Source: Streptomyces sp. SPB162
GTDB taxonomy: Bacteria > Actinomycetota > Actinomycetes > Streptomycetales > Streptomycetaceae
DNA length: 64,000 nt
Direction: 5' to 3'
Assembly: GCF_029504575.1 (NCBI RefSeq)
Contig: NZ_JAQFII010000001.1
Coordinates: 3,603,001-3,667,000 of the forward strand
The notes beneath the pieces are model-generated. The model ran no database searches. It saw only the letters and a list, made by a program, of their open reading frames with translations, and had not been told where the DNA came from. Made by a program: the position numbers and the translations under genes. This document shows, one piece after another, positions 8,133 to 17,681 of this stretch. The stretch's first letter is position 1, and every line of letters begins with the position of its first letter.

Positions 8133-9548
8133 GTGAACAAGGAACATCGCGGGCCGAACGAGAAACTCGGCACCCTACTCGCCCTGGCCGCCATCAGTAA
8201 CGCGGGCCTCGCCCGCCGGGTCAACGACCTGGGCGCGCAACGGGGCCTGACCCTCCGCTACGACAAGACCTCGGTGGCTCGCTGGGTCAGCAAGGGCATG
8301 GTGCCGCAGGGTGCCGCGCCGCACCTCATCGCCGCGGCGATAGGGAGCAAGCTCGGCCGTCCCGTCCCGCTGCACGAGATCGGGCTCGCGGACGCCGATC
8401 CGGCGCCCGAGGTCGGGCTCGCCTTCCCGCGCGACGTCGGCGAGGCGGTGAAGTCCGCCACCGACCTGTGGCGGCTCGACCTGGCCGGCCGCCGCGGCGC
8501 CGGCGGCACCGGCATCTGGCAGAGCCTGGCCGGCTCCTTCGCGGTCAGCGCGTACGTGACCCCCGCCTCGCGCTGGCTGATCACCCCGGCCGACGCCCTG
8601 GTGGCGCGCGACGCCCCCGCGCCCGGCACCGCCCACGTCGGGCACTCGGACGTGGCGAAGCTGCGTGAGGCCGCCGACGACGCCCGCCGCTGGGACTCGA
8701 AGTACGGCGGCGGCGACTGGCGCTCCGGCATGGTCCCCGAATGCCTGCGGGTCGAGGCGGCGCCGCTGCTGCTCGGCTCGTACAGCGACGAGGTCGGCCG
8801 CTCCCTCTTCGGCGCCACGGCGGAGCTCACCCGGCTCGCCGGCTGGATGGCCTTCGACACCGGCCAGCAGGAGGCCGCGCAGCGCTACTACATCCAGGCG
8901 CTGCGGCTGGCCCGCGCGGCGGCCGACGTCCCGCTGGGCGGCTACGTCCTGGCGTCGATGTCCCTGCAGGCCACGTACCGGAGCTTCGCCGATGAGGGAG
9001 TCGACCTCGCGCAGGCGGCCCTGGAACGTAACCGCGGCCTGGCCACCGCCCGCACGATGAGCTTCTTCCAGCTCGTCGAGGCCCGCGCGCATGCCAAGGC
9101 CGGCGAGGCCGCCGCGTGCGCCACGTCCCTCGCGGCGGCCGAGTCCTGGCTGGAGCGCTCCCGGGACGGCGACGCCGATCCCGCCTGGCTCGGCTTCTAC
9201 TCCTACGACCGGCTCGCCGCCGACGCCGCCGAGTGCTACCGCGACCTGCGGGTACCCCGCCAGGTGCAGCGTTTCACCGAACAGGCGCTGGCCCGGCCCA
9301 CGGAGGAGTACGTCCGCTCACACGGACTGCGCCTCGTCGTGTCGGCCGTCGCCGAACTCGAATCGGGGAACCTGGACGCCGCCTGCGCCGCGGGCACCAA
9401 GGCCGTCGAGGTCGCCGGGCGCATCTCGTCCGCGCGCACCACGGAGTACGTCCGTGACCTGCTGCACCGGCTGGAGCCGTACGGCAACGAGCCGCGCGTC
9501 GTCGAACTGCGGGAACGGGCCCGGCCGCTGCTGGCGGCGCCGGCGTGA
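8133..9548 (+). CDS. NsdA-like TPR regulator of development/antibiotic production
   Basis: A 471-residue cytoplasmic protein. Residues about 10-70 form a helix-turn-helix-like module with the family signature NAGLARRVN and [12 protein letters not shown] long alpha-helical TPR-type region follows, containing [11 protein letters not shown] and [16 protein letters not shown]. This arrangement is shared with Streptomyces NsdA/NsdB, which act as negative regulators of differentiation and antibiotic synthesis. The GTG at 8133 is preceded by GCGAGGTG and by the end of the short leader ORF, suggesting coupled translation. Family placement is confident; whether it is NsdA or a paralogue cannot be settled from the sequence alone. 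Confidence 0.8.
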   Translation: MNKEHRGPNEKLGTLLALAAISNAGLARRVNDLGAQRGLTLRYDKTSVARWVSKGMVPQGAAPHLIAAAIGSKLGRPVPLHEIGLADADPAPEVGLAFPRDVGEAVKSATDLWRLDLAGRRGAGGTGIWQSLAGSFAVSAYVTPASRWLITPADALVARDAPAPGTAHVGHSDVAKLREAADDARRWDSKYGGGDWRSGMVPECLRVEAAPLLLGSYSDEVGRSLFGATAELTRLAGWMAFDTGQQEAAQRYYIQALRLARAAADVPLGGYVLASMSLQATYRSFADEGVDLAQAALERNRGLATARTMSFFQLVEARAHAKAGEAAACATSLAAAESWLERSRDGDADPAWLGFYSYDRLAADAAECYRDLRVPRQVQRFTEQALARPTEEYVRSHGLRLVVSAVAELESGNLDAACAAGTKAVEVAGRISSARTTEYVRDLLHRLEPYGNEPRVVELRERARPLLAAPA

Positions 9549-9926
9549 CGCCGGCCGGGTCGTGTACCGGATCGTGGCTCGGGTCCCGGCCCGGATCGTG
9601 GCTCAGGTCCCGGCCCGGATCGTGGCTCCGGTCGTAGCGGGGGCCGCGATCCGGTCATAGCGGGGGCCGCGGCCGGACCGCCCGTGGGTCGCCGCGCGGT
9701 CCACGGAGTGCGCAATCGGGCCACACACCTTGCCCCGCAAGGGTTTGCGACGATTGTCAGTGGGCCAGTTCATGATGGGGATGTCTTCGGATGAGGCTCG
9801 GCGCGGCACGGCGGGGCCTCATGGCGAGGCCCCCATCGCAGGGGCTTCATGGCGGGGGCTCACGATGGGGGCCCATGATGGGGGCGACCGGCCGGCCGGC
9901 CGGGGACGCGGAGTGGGGGAGGTGGC
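9549..9926. other. Intergenic region with short repeats
   Basis: No gene is supported. It holds two small tandem repeat blocks (9569-9675) and, further right, several GGGG-containing GGGGCTCA/GATGGGGGC-like segments just before the oxidase gene. No clear promoter is visible. Confidence 0.5.
9569..9675. repeat. Two adjacent short tandem repeats (24 bp and 23 bp)
   Basis: GGATCGTGGCTC recurs at 9569, 9593 and 9617 (24-bp period, third copy partial). It is followed by two 23-bp units GTCGTAGCGGGGGCCGCG / GTCATAGCGGGGGCCGCG starting at 9631 and 9654. Confidence 0.85.
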
Positions 9927-11174
9927 ATGGGACCGTACGCCGATGACGTGAACGACGTCGTCGTCATCGGGGCGGGCATCGTCGGCCTGTCCACGGCCTA
10001 CGCGCTGACCCGCGCGGCGCCCGGCACCCGCGTGACGGTCCTGGAGAAGGAGCCCGGCCCCGCCCGGCACCAGACGGGCCGCAACAGCGGGGTGATCCAC
10101 AGCGGGATCTACTACCCCCCGGGTTCGCTCAAGGCGCGCTACGCCCTCCAGGGCTCCGCCGAGATGGCGAAGTTCTGCGCGGAGCACGACATCGCGTACG
10201 AGATCACCGGCAAGCTCATCGTCGCGACGGAGCGGGACGAGCTGCCCCGGCTGCACGCCCTGGTCCAGCGCGGCCGGGAGCACGGCATCGTGGTGCGAGA
10301 GCTGGGCCCCGCCCAGATCCAGGAGTACGAACCGGAGGCTGCCGGCCTGGCCGCCATCCACGTCGGCTCCACCGGCATCTGCGACTACGGCGCGGTGGCC
10401 GCGACCATGGCCCGGCTCGCCACCGACGCCGGCGCCAGGATCCGGTACGGCGCCGAGGTCCGCTCGATCACCCGCACCACCGGCTCCGGTCCCGACGGCG
10501 CCGGCATCGTCGTCGAGTCCACCGCCGGCGAGATCCGCACGAAGACCCTGGTGAACTGCGCGGGACTGCACTGCGACCGGGTGGCCCGCCTCGCGGGCGA
10601 CGAGCCCGGTATGCGCATCGTGCCGTTCCGCGGCGAGTACTACGAGCTGAAACCGTCCCGTACCGGCCTGGTCCGCGGTCTGGTCTACCCGGTCCCCGAC
10701 CCGGCCTTCCCGTTCCTCGGCGTCCACCTCACCCGTGACGTCCACGGCGGGGTGCACCTCGGTCCCAACGCGGTCCCGGCGATGGCCCGCGAGGGCTACC
10801 ACCGCCGCACGTTCCGCGCCCGGGACGTGGCGGAGGTCGCCGGCTACCCCGGCACGTGGAAGATCGCCCGCCGCCACTGGCGGTACGAGATCGGCGAGAT
10901 CCACCGCTCGCTGTCCAAGCGCGCCTTCACCGCCGCCGCGCAGCGCCTGCTGCCCGCGCTGCGCCCGTCGGACCTCATACCGGCGGCCGCCGGCGTCCGC
11001 GCGCAGGCGGTGCTCCGGGACGGCACCCTGGTCGACGACTTCCTGTTCGGCGGCTCCGGACCCTTCGTCCACGTGCTGAACGCGCCCTCGCCCGCCGCGA
11101 CGGCGTCGCTCCCGATCGGCCGCGAGGTGGCCCGCCGGGCCCTGTCGGCGCTGGCCGCCCTGCAGGCGGCGTAG
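9927..11174 (+). CDS. lhgO: L-2-hydroxyglutarate oxidase (FAD-dependent)
   Basis: A 415-residue FAD flavoenzyme of the DAO family that oxidises L-2-hydroxyglutarate to 2-oxoglutarate, passing electrons to oxygen or the respiratory chain. The N-terminal dinucleotide-binding motif is VVIGAGIVGLSTAY (about 12-25). The LhgO signature RNSGVIHSGIYYPPGSLKA follows, and the C-terminus ends in FVHVLNAPSPAATASLPIG. Length matches the family. ATG 9927 has GGGGAGG 6-7 nt upstream. It stands alone between repeat-bearing spacers. Confidence in the function is high from the conserved motifs. Confidence 0.92.
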   Translation: MGPYADDVNDVVVIGAGIVGLSTAYALTRAAPGTRVTVLEKEPGPARHQTGRNSGVIHSGIYYPPGSLKARYALQGSAEMAKFCAEHDIAYEITGKLIVATERDELPRLHALVQRGREHGIVVRELGPAQIQEYEPEAAGLAAIHVGSTGICDYGAVAATMARLATDAGARIRYGAEVRSITRTTGSGPDGAGIVVESTAGEIRTKTLVNCAGLHCDRVARLAGDEPGMRIVPFRGEYYELKPSRTGLVRGLVYPVPDPAFPFLGVHLTRDVHGGVHLGPNAVPAMAREGYHRRTFRARDVAEVAGYPGTWKIARRHWRYEIGEIHRSLSKRAFTAAAQRLLPALRPSDLIPAAAGVRAQAVLRDGTLVDDFLFGGSGPFVHVLNAPSPAATASLPIGREVARRALSALAALQAA

Positions 11175-11265
11175 CGGGGTCCCCGGGGCCGCGCCACCCC
11201 CGCCCCGGGCTGTGCACCGACCCGGGCGGCTTCTCCCGCCGATCCGGGCGGCTTCGCCACGCCCG

Positions 11266-11271
11266 TAGAAT
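11266..11271 (+). promoter_or_regulatory. -10 element TAGAAT for a leaderless trmB transcript
   Basis: TAGAAT ends 9 nt before the GTG start codon at 11281, and there is no Shine-Dalgarno sequence. This spacing puts the transcription start at or next to the initiation codon, typical of leaderless streptomycete mRNAs. The -35 is not recognisable. Confidence 0.5.
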
Positions 11272-11280
11272 CACCCCATC

Positions 11281-12147
11281 GTGTCTAGCTCACCCATTCC
11301 CCCCAGCACCCCCGCGGCCGCCGCCCCCGACGTGGCCGTCCTCGACGCGCCCGCCACCGCCGAAGCGGCCGTCCCCGACGCGGCGGCCACCCCGGAAGCG
11401 GCTGCCCGGGCCCGGCGCGCCGCCCGGCCGGTGAAGTTCCCCGACGGTCCGGCACCGGACCCGGCCGGCTCCCGCGAGGAGCACCGCATCCGGACGTTCC
11501 ACGCCCGCCGCGGCCGCGTCACCGACGCGCAGGCGGGCGCGCTGGAGCGGCACTGGGCGGAGTGGGGCGTGGAGCTGGACGGCTCGCCCCTCGACCTGGC
11601 CGAGCTCTTCGGGGACCCGGACCTGCCCGTCGTCCTGGAGATCGGTTTCGGGATGGGCGACGCCACGGCGCGGATGGCCGCCGACGACCCGGCCACCGGC
11701 ATCCTCGCCGTCGACGTGCACACCCCCGGCCAGGGCAATCTGCTGAACCTGGCCGACCAGTACGGCCTGACGAACGTCCGGGTAGCCAACGGCGACGCGA
11801 TCGTGCTGCTCCGCGACATGCTCCCGCCGGCCTCCCTCGCGGGGCTGCGGATCTACTTCCCGGACCCGTGGCCCAAGGCCAAGCACCACAAGCGCCGGAT
11901 GATCCAGCCCGCGTTCCTGACCCTCGTGGCGCCGCTCCTGCGCCCCGGCGCGACCCTCCACTGCGCGACCGACTGGGAACCGTATGCGGAACAGATGCTG
12001 GAGGTGCTTTCCGCGAGTCCGGATTTCACCAACCAGTACGGCGACGGTTACGCCCCACGCCCCGATTTCCGTCCCATGACCAAGTTCGAGCGCCAGGGAC
12101 TGGCCAAGGACCACATCGTCCACGACCTGCTCTTCACTCGCCGCTAA
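11281..12147 (+). CDS. trmB: tRNA (guanine-N7)-methyltransferase TrmB
   Basis: A 288-residue SAM-dependent enzyme that methylates G46 in the variable loop of tRNAs. The SAM-binding motif EIGFGMGDAT is near residues 120-130, and the diagnostic TrmB signature YFPDPWPKAKHHKRR is present. The C-terminal TKFERQG matches the conserved end of the family. The first about 55 residues are an Ala/Pro-rich extension absent from E. coli TrmB but common in Streptomyces. The GTG at 11281 has no ribosome binding site; a -10 hexamer just upstream suggests a leaderless transcript. Confidence 0.93.
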   Translation: MSSSPIPPSTPAAAAPDVAVLDAPATAEAAVPDAAATPEAAARARRAARPVKFPDGPAPDPAGSREEHRIRTFHARRGRVTDAQAGALERHWAEWGVELDGSPLDLAELFGDPDLPVVLEIGFGMGDATARMAADDPATGILAVDVHTPGQGNLLNLADQYGLTNVRVANGDAIVLLRDMLPPASLAGLRIYFPDPWPKAKHHKRRMIQPAFLTLVAPLLRPGATLHCATDWEPYAEQMLEVLSASPDFTNQYGDGYAPRPDFRPMTKFERQGLAKDHIVHDLLFTRR

Positions 12148-12255
12148 CCCCTGGTGGAAGCTAAGCGGAATCCGAATCGGCCTCGATCGGACCGCCGGCG
12201 AAGACGTGAGGGGAAGGGCATCGCGTACACCCGGTCTCCCCCGTACTGTCGACTG

Positions 12256-13728
12256 GTGTCCTCGTACTCGCATTCGCCCGACTCCTCGGACCATCCGGTC
12301 CCCGAGTACCCCGACCACGCTCGCCGGACGCCCGAGTTCACCACCGTCCCGACCGCTCCGGAGCAGTGGCACTACACGCCGCGCCGCGCCTTCTGGGAAA
12401 GCAAGGCGGTACGCGCCGGAGCCCTCTTCACCCTGCTCGCGCTGTGCGGGGTGATCATCCTGGCGCTGGTGCGGCAGCAGATAGGCACGGAGGGGTTCTT
12501 CGTCGGCCTCGCCCTGTCGATCCTGCCGGTGCCGGTGCTGATCTGGGCGTTCGTGTGGCTCGACCGGGTCGAGCCGAGTCCGTGGAAGAACCTGGTCTTC
12601 GCCTTCGCGTGGGGCGCGTGCGCCGCGACGCTGGTGGCGATACTGGCGAACGAGTACGCGACCGAGCTCCTCGCGACGACCTTCACGGCGAGTCCGTCCC
12701 AGACCGACACCTGGGGCGCGACCTTCGTCGCCCCACTCGTCGAGGAGACGGCCAAGGGCGCCGCGATCCTGCTGCTGTTCCTCTTCCGGCGCCGGCACTT
12801 CGAGAGCGTCGTCGACGGCATCGTGGTCGCCGGCCTCACCGCCACCGGCTTCGCCTTCACCGAGAACATCCTCTACCTGGGCTCGGCCTTCGGTGAGGAC
12901 CAGGCCTACGGCTCCTCCGGCCTGCAGTCCTCCACCGCGGCGACGTTCTTCGTCCGGGTCGTGATGACGCCCTTCGCGCATCCGCTCTTCACCGCCATGA
13001 CCGGCACCGGCTTCGCGATCGCCGCCATGACCCGGCCGGGCCGCCCCTGGCGCTGGCTCGCCCCGATCGGCGGCTGGCTGCTCGCGATGCTCCTGCACGG
13101 CGTGTGGAACAGCTCGGCGTCACTCGCCCCGCTCGGCTTCCTGGCGATGTACGGCGCGGTCATGATCCCGGTTTTCGCGCTCGTCGTGTGGCTCGCGATC
13201 TGGTCGAGGTCGAAGGAGCTGGCCACCATCCGCGCCCAGCTCCCCGTCTACGCGATGGCCGGCTGGCTGACCCCGCCGGAACCCGTCGTCCTCGCCTCGA
13301 TGAAGGCCCGCAGCGTGGCCCGTGCCGCCGCCCGCCGCGCGCACGGCGACGCGGCGGCCCGTACGGTCCGCGAGTACATCGCCTTCGCGACCCACCTCGC
13401 CTTCCTCCGCGCCGCCGCCGCCCGCGGCACCGCTGGTCCGCACTTCACGGCCCGCGAGCAGGAACTCCTCCACCACCTGTGGCAGCGCAAGGACGTCGCC
13501 CAGCCCGCCCTCACCCACGCCGCCTGGGCCACCCGCCCCGCAGGACCGGCGGCCTGGGGCCAGTGGCAGCAACAGCAGATCGGTCCGTACCCGCAACGCC
13601 AGTACGGCCACCAGTACGGCCCCCAGCAGCCCCCGGCGCAACCCCAGCCCCAGGACCAACCCCAGGCCCAGCCCTACGCCCACCCGTACGGCCGGCAGCC
13701 ACCCCCCTACGGCGGCCAGAACCTCTGA
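12256..13728 (+). CDS. PrsW-family intramembrane metalloprotease
   Basis: A 490-residue polytopic membrane protein. PrsW-type glutamic proteases cleave membrane proteins such as anti-sigma factors. About eight hydrophobic segments lie between residues 50 and 330. The three family motifs are present: EETAKG (about 163-168), FTENILY (about 201-207) and the downstream histidines in FAHPLFT and LLHGVWN. The C-terminal 90 residues are Pro/Gln/Tyr-rich and probably cytosolic. GTG 12256 was chosen because TACTGT at 12243-12248 can act as a -10 for a leaderless message; the open frame extends 34 codons further but lacks a ribosome binding site. The substrate is unknown. Confidence 0.83.
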   Translation: MSSYSHSPDSSDHPVPEYPDHARRTPEFTTVPTAPEQWHYTPRRAFWESKAVRAGALFTLLALCGVIILALVRQQIGTEGFFVGLALSILPVPVLIWAFVWLDRVEPSPWKNLVFAFAWGACAATLVAILANEYATELLATTFTASPSQTDTWGATFVAPLVEETAKGAAILLLFLFRRRHFESVVDGIVVAGLTATGFAFTENILYLGSAFGEDQAYGSSGLQSSTAATFFVRVVMTPFAHPLFTAMTGTGFAIAAMTRPGRPWRWLAPIGGWLLAMLLHGVWNSSASLAPLGFLAMYGAVMIPVFALVVWLAIWSRSKELATIRAQLPVYAMAGWLTPPEPVVLASMKARSVARAAARRAHGDAAARTVREYIAFATHLAFLRAAAARGTAGPHFTAREQELLHHLWQRKDVAQPALTHAAWATRPAGPAAWGQWQQQQIGPYPQRQYGHQYGPQQPPAQPQPQDQPQAQPYAHPYGRQPPPYGGQNL

Positions 13729-13820
13729 CCCGCCCGACGGATCCCCGGTGCTCCCCTGCGCCCGGCCCGCGCCCCACCCGCACTCTGGCCCGCGCCGGAA
13801 CATCGCAGTAGCGTCCAACC

Positions 13821-14840
13821 ATGTCCGAGCAGCGCGAACATGCCGCCGAGGCCGAGCGGCTCCTGCGAAAAGTCCTGGAGTACCCCGACGACCGCGAGGA
13901 GCTGCTCCTCGCCGCCGCCGCGCAGTGGATCCTCGCCGAGCGCCCGGCCGAGGCCCTGGCCCTCTACGACGAACTCCTCCACCCCACCTCGGACCCTCCC
14001 TCCGACCCCGTCTCGAGCCCCGCCCTCGTCCAGGCGCTCAAGGTCTCCGCCCTGTGGGACACGGGCGCCGAGCAGCAGGCCCGCGAGCTCGCCCTGAGCG
14101 TCCGCGCGCAGGCCCCGGCGACCCTGCCGCCGTGGCAGATCATCGGTGAGACCTTCGAGGTTCATGACGACCTGCCGGCCGCCGCCGCGTGGCTCGAGGA
14201 CGCCACCGACCACTTCCTCACCCCCGACGAGGTCACGTACGAGGCCCGCCGGATCCTCATCACCCGGCACCGCGTCCGCCGGCTCCTCGGCGAGTCCCAC
14301 GACGACCGGGACCACCTCGCCGACTACGTCCACAGCGCCCCGGTCCCCCTCGACGAGCTGCACGACCCCAAACGCCTCTGGTCGCTGGGCTCCGACGACC
14401 CCGCCGAGGTCCGCCGCGAGATCGAACGCCTCCGCACCGAACTCGCCGACCACCGGGCCGCCCTCTCCCGCCCGTACCCGCTGGCCGTCCTGTACTGGCC
14501 GGAGGCCGAACTCGTCGCGCTGCTCACCCGGTACCCGGTCTTCGCCGCCGACTACGGCAGCTACCCCGAGCACCTGCGCAGCGTCGAACAGGCCCTCCAC
14601 GCCCTCTCCGCGACCGGCGTCCCGCACCTCGGCGTCGTCACCGCCACCCTCCCCACGTACGAGGCCTACGCCCGTACCCAGGCCCTCCCCCCGGCCACCC
14701 CGTCCCTCCCCGCGGCCTACGCCACCTCCCTGGCCGCCCGCGGCCACGCCACCCCCTGGCCCCCGCCCCGCACCAGCCCCTGCTGGTGCGGCGCCCCCGT
14801 CCCCTACGCCGAGCACTGCGGCAGACCGGGCACCGCCTAA
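13821..14840 (+). CDS. SEC-C motif protein with TPR-like helical repeats
   Basis: A 339-residue soluble protein. The N-terminal 120 residues are helical and TPR-like (EAERLLRKVLEY, RPAEALALYDELL). The middle part is uncharacterised and the C-terminus carries a zinc-binding SEC-C-type motif, SPCWCGAPVPYAEHC. Such motifs are found in SecA and in many small nucleic-acid or ribosome-associated proteins. The gene follows prsW by 92 bases in the same direction and could be co-transcribed. No specific function is known to me; the orthologue is conserved in streptomycetes. Confidence 0.75.
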   Translation: MSEQREHAAEAERLLRKVLEYPDDREELLLAAAAQWILAERPAEALALYDELLHPTSDPPSDPVSSPALVQALKVSALWDTGAEQQARELALSVRAQAPATLPPWQIIGETFEVHDDLPAAAAWLEDATDHFLTPDEVTYEARRILITRHRVRRLLGESHDDRDHLADYVHSAPVPLDELHDPKRLWSLGSDDPAEVRREIERLRTELADHRAALSRPYPLAVLYWPEAELVALLTRYPVFAADYGSYPEHLRSVEQALHALSATGVPHLGVVTATLPTYEAYARTQALPPATPSLPAAYATSLAARGHATPWPPPRTSPCWCGAPVPYAEHCGRPGTA

Positions 14841-14967
14841 GGGCTGCCGGCGGTCGGGCTGGAGCAAGGGGTGCTGCCCCGGTGATTGCGGCTGTCGCGG
14901 CTACTACGATGCAGACTCACGCCACATGAGGTGCGGGCGGGTCAGCGGAGGATGGGGGCGGTCGGTC

Positions 14968-15333
14968 GTGGGCTGGTACGTGTGGGCCATTGCGTGGGTC
15001 GTCCTGTCGGGCGGCGGCTGGTGGGGCAACCGGTTCCGGCACGCCATGCGCACCCGGCACGAGCGGAAGGTCGAACTGATCTCCGCCGAGGGCGAGAAGC
15101 AGCGGGCGCTGCAGGCGGCGAACCGGCCGCCGGAGGCCATCTGCGGCTGCACGCACCATCTGGCCAAGCACGACAAGCAGGGCAAGTGCCACGAGGTGGT
15201 GCAGGCGCCGACCGCGTGGGACGCCGAGAAGAAGCCCGTCTCGTACGAGGCCCGGCCCTGCAACTGCCAGCAGTACATCGGCCCCCGGCCGCTGGAGACG
15301 CTCTACGCCGAGGACATCGTCGACCTGTCGTAG
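14968..15333 (+). CDS. Conserved small protein with N-terminal helix and Cys/His-rich motifs
   Basis: About 121 residues. It begins with one hydrophobic helix (WYVWAIAWVVLSGGGWWGN), then a basic helical stretch, then two cysteine clusters (CGCTHHLAKH...KCHE and PCNCQQYIG) that look like a zinc site. The start is uncertain: GTG 14968 places the helix at the N-terminus and has a GGGGGCGG stretch upstream, while ATG 14926 would add 14 residues and lacks a ribosome binding site. The cysteine-histidine motif is conserved among streptomycetes in my recollection. No function can be assigned. Confidence 0.68.
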   Translation: MGWYVWAIAWVVLSGGGWWGNRFRHAMRTRHERKVELISAEGEKQRALQAANRPPEAICGCTHHLAKHDKQGKCHEVVQAPTAWDAEKKPVSYEARPCNCQQYIGPRPLETLYAEDIVDLS

Positions 15334-15471
15334 CGTCCGGAGCGGTCCGGGACGGTCAGGGGCGGTCCGCAACGGCCAGGGCACTCGCGGTCATCGGGGC
15401 ATGCCGGCGGCCCCGGTGCGGGGGGTCGCCGGGGCCGTCGGGTTTCGCGGGTGGTCTGTGGTGGCCGTCCG

Positions 15472-16467
15472 TCAGACGTCGATGCCGTGGCCGCGCAGCC
15501 ACGGCATCGGGTCGATCGGGTCGCCGGCTCCGGGGCGGACCTCGATGTGCAGGTGCGGGCCCGTGACGTTGCCGGTGGCGCCGACGCGGCCGATGGTCTC
15601 GCCCGTGCCGACCTTGCCCGAGGTGCGCACCATGGTGGAGAGGTGGCAGTACCAGATCTCGGTGCCGTCATCGAGGGTCAGGATGACGCGGTAGCCGTAC
15701 GAGCCCGCCCAGGCGGCCGAGGTGATGGTGCCGCTGTGGATCACGGAGACCGGTGTGCCGGTGGGGGCCGCGAAGTCCTGGCCGGTGTGGGTGGTGGCCC
15801 ACAGGGAGCTGGACTGCCCGAAGCCCGCGGTGAGCGAGTACGAGGCGACCGGCTTGGTGTACGAGGCCGCGAGTACGGCGAGGCGTTCCGCCTCGGCCTT
15901 CGCGGCGGCGGCCTCGGCGGCCTTCTTCTTGGCGGCGGCCTCCGCCTTCGCCGCCGTCGCGGCGTCGCGCACCTTCTGCGCGGCGGCCTCCTTGGCGGCC
16001 GTCGCCGCCGCTTCGCCGGCGGCGGCGTCGCGCACCGCCCGGTCCGCCGCGTCCCGCTCCTGGGCCACGTGGTCGAGGATGCGGACGCGCAGCGCCTCGC
16101 CCGCGTCGGCGGACCATGAGGGGCTGACGGCGCCGGCGGTCCGGGCGTTCGAACTCGCGGGCGCGGACACCGCGGGCGGCGGCGCGTCGTCCGTGACGAG
16201 GGCGTCGATCCCCGGCAACTCGGGCAGATCAGGGAGCGAGATGGGCACCGGCGATTTGTCGGCGGCCGCCGCCATTCCGCCCGCGCCCATCGCGGCCACG
16301 GCCGCGACACTCAATACGGTCGAACCACGGGCTATGGAACGCTGCTTGGGAAGCCGGTGCCTGTTCCGGTCCGAGGCGGCGGAGTCCACGGCGGGGCTCC
16401 ATTCGTCCCATTCCCCGGCTTCTGGAGCCTCGGGTGTAGGGGCGTAGGCAGGGTGATTCGACGCCAC
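15472..16467 (-). CDS. Secreted M23-family peptidoglycan endopeptidase
   Basis: A 331-residue exported zinc peptidase of the LytM/lysostaphin family, predicted to cut peptide cross-links in peptidoglycan. It starts with an unusual 50-residue charged region, then a hydrophobic export segment (VLSVAAVAAMGAGGMAAAA), then an Ala/Lys-rich coiled coil (about 130-205). The C-terminal M23 domain has zinc ligands in THTGQDFAAP and PHLHIEV and the GxGxxT-like turn. GTG 16467 is preceded by AAGGAGAG at good spacing. A c-di-AMP riboswitch lies in the leader, so the cell-wall hydrolase is expected to be controlled by this second messenger. Confidence 0.92.
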   Translation of the reverse strand: MASNHPAYAPTPEAPEAGEWDEWSPAVDSAASDRNRHRLPKQRSIARGSTVLSVAAVAAMGAGGMAAAADKSPVPISLPDLPELPGIDALVTDDAPPPAVSAPASSNARTAGAVSPSWSADAGEALRVRILDHVAQERDAADRAVRDAAAGEAAATAAKEAAAQKVRDAATAAKAEAAAKKKAAEAAAAKAEAERLAVLAASYTKPVASYSLTAGFGQSSSLWATTHTGQDFAAPTGTPVSVIHSGTITSAAWAGSYGYRVILTLDDGTEIWYCHLSTMVRTSGKVGTGETIGRVGATGNVTGPHLHIEVRPGAGDPIDPMPWLRGHGIDV

Positions 16468-16489
16468 GGGTGGCGCTCTCCTTTCCTTC

Positions 16490-16618
16490 CTTCTCGCCTA
16501 CCGGGTTAGCTGACGGGTTCGGAGCAGGAAGGTCTCCTACGGGCCGGCTCGTGACGAGGTCGGCCCGATTCACCCCAAGTAGTGGGTCCCCGGTTCCCGC
16601 GGACGGGATTCGGCAAGC
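16490..16618 (-). promoter_or_regulatory. c-di-AMP riboswitch (ydaO/yuaA class) in the M23 peptidase leader
   Basis: Read on the minus strand, the leader contains the conserved blocks of this class in order: CGGGAACCGGGGACCCAC, CUUGGGGUGAAUCGGGCCGA, a variable hairpin, UAGGAGACCUUCCUGCUCCG, and AACCCGUCAGCUAACCCGGU followed by AGGCGAG. It ends about 20 nt before the ribosome binding site. Streptomyces uses this class in front of cell-wall hydrolases, where c-di-AMP binding lowers expression. Boundaries are approximate. Confidence 0.88.
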
Positions 16619-17021
16619 GCACGGTGCCGCCTCTACGGCGGCAGTGACGACCGCGCTGCGTTATCGAACGGTAATTGAGCGGGGGGTGTTTTCCAAGCCG
16701 AAGTGGGGAGTTGGCGAGGGTGATTAATGGGGTGGAATGGATGCAATCGGGCGAACGAGGATGATCGGAGTGATCCGACGGTGATGTGAGCGTTCGTCAG
16801 TCGTTATGCGGAGCGAGGTGACTCCATCACGGAACGTGACAACCGGATATCTGACGACGTCGCACGAGGGCGCGGCGGACTTCATCCGGCGCGAGTCTTC
16901 ACCGGTCTGGACCACTGCCAATTCGCCTGGCCCTTGGCAGCGTTGACGCGCCGGGCCCACCATGGTCGGGCCCCACCCGATGGTCATGCACCCACCCACC
17001 ATGACGTCCCAGGGAGCCCCC
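16619..17021. other. Divergent promoter region
   Basis: About 400 bases separate the riboswitch from the amidase gene. It must hold the promoters for both, but no clear -35/-10 pair stands out. It is somewhat AT-richer than average (16660-16870), and no coding frame is supported. Confidence 0.5.
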
Positions 17022-17681
17022 ATGGACCGCATGCCCGGCACGCCCGGCACCCCCGGCGCTTCCGGTACCCCCGCGACCACCGCGACGTCGCGGCGCACAC
17101 TGCTGCGCGGCGGCCTCGCCTTGGGAGCCGTGGCGGCGGCCGGCCTCGCCAACTCGATACGCGCCGACGCCGACGCGGATGCCGCGGCCGCGTCGGTCGA
17201 CTACCCGTCGGCTGTCTGGTCCCCCGCGAGCACGGGCAACTACACGGCGTCGAACCGGACCACGAGCTATCCGATCGACCTCGTGGTCATCCACGTCACG
17301 CAGGAGACCTACACCGACACCATCCGGCTCTTCCAGGACCCGGCGCACGCGGCGAGCGCGCACTACGTCGTCAAGTCGTCGGACGGGTCGATCGGGCAGT
17401 GCGTGCGCGAGCACGACATCGCCTGGCAGGCGGGCAACTGGGGTTACAACACGCGCGGTATCGGCATCGAGCACGAGGGGTGGGTGGACCAGCCGGCGTA
17501 CTTCACGACGGCGATGTACCACTCCTCCGCCGCGCTCACGGCCGCGATCTGCGACAAGTACGGGATACCCAAGGACCGCGACCACATCATCGGCCACGTG
17601 CAGGTTCCCGGCACGGACCACACGGACCCCGGGCCCCACTGGGACTGGGTGCGGTACATCCGGCTCGTCAACGGCGTCTGA
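17022..17681 (+). CDS. Tat-exported N-acetylmuramoyl-L-alanine amidase (Amidase_2)
   Basis: A 219-residue exported zinc amidase that cleaves the bond between N-acetylmuramic acid and L-alanine in peptidoglycan. The signal is twin-arginine type (TSRRTLLRGGLALGAVAAAGL). The Amidase_2 domain follows, with zinc-ligand and catalytic motifs VVIHVTQET, SAHYVVKSSDG, NTRGIGIEHEG and DHIIGHVQVPGTDHTDPGP. Fold and motifs match T7-lysozyme/PGRP-type enzymes. ATG 17022 has AGGGAG about 5-6 nt upstream; a second ATG (17001) lacks this. It sits divergently from the M23 peptidase, so two cell-wall hydrolases share one intergenic region. Confidence 0.9.
   Translation: MDRMPGTPGTPGASGTPATTATSRRTLLRGGLALGAVAAAGLANSIRADADADAAAASVDYPSAVWSPASTGNYTASNRTTSYPIDLVVIHVTQETYTDTIRLFQDPAHAASAHYVVKSSDGSIGQCVREHDIAWQAGNWGYNTRGIGIEHEGWVDQPAYFTTAMYHSSAALTAAICDKYGIPKDRDHIIGHVQVPGTDHTDPGPHWDWVRYIRLVNGV

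Noticed and set aside
14146..15333. One 395-residue protein covering the SEC-C gene end and the Cys-rich protein
   Set aside because: The first 260 codons overlap the well-supported SEC-C gene in another frame and have unlikely Pro/Arg/Thr composition; only the last about 121 codons are real.
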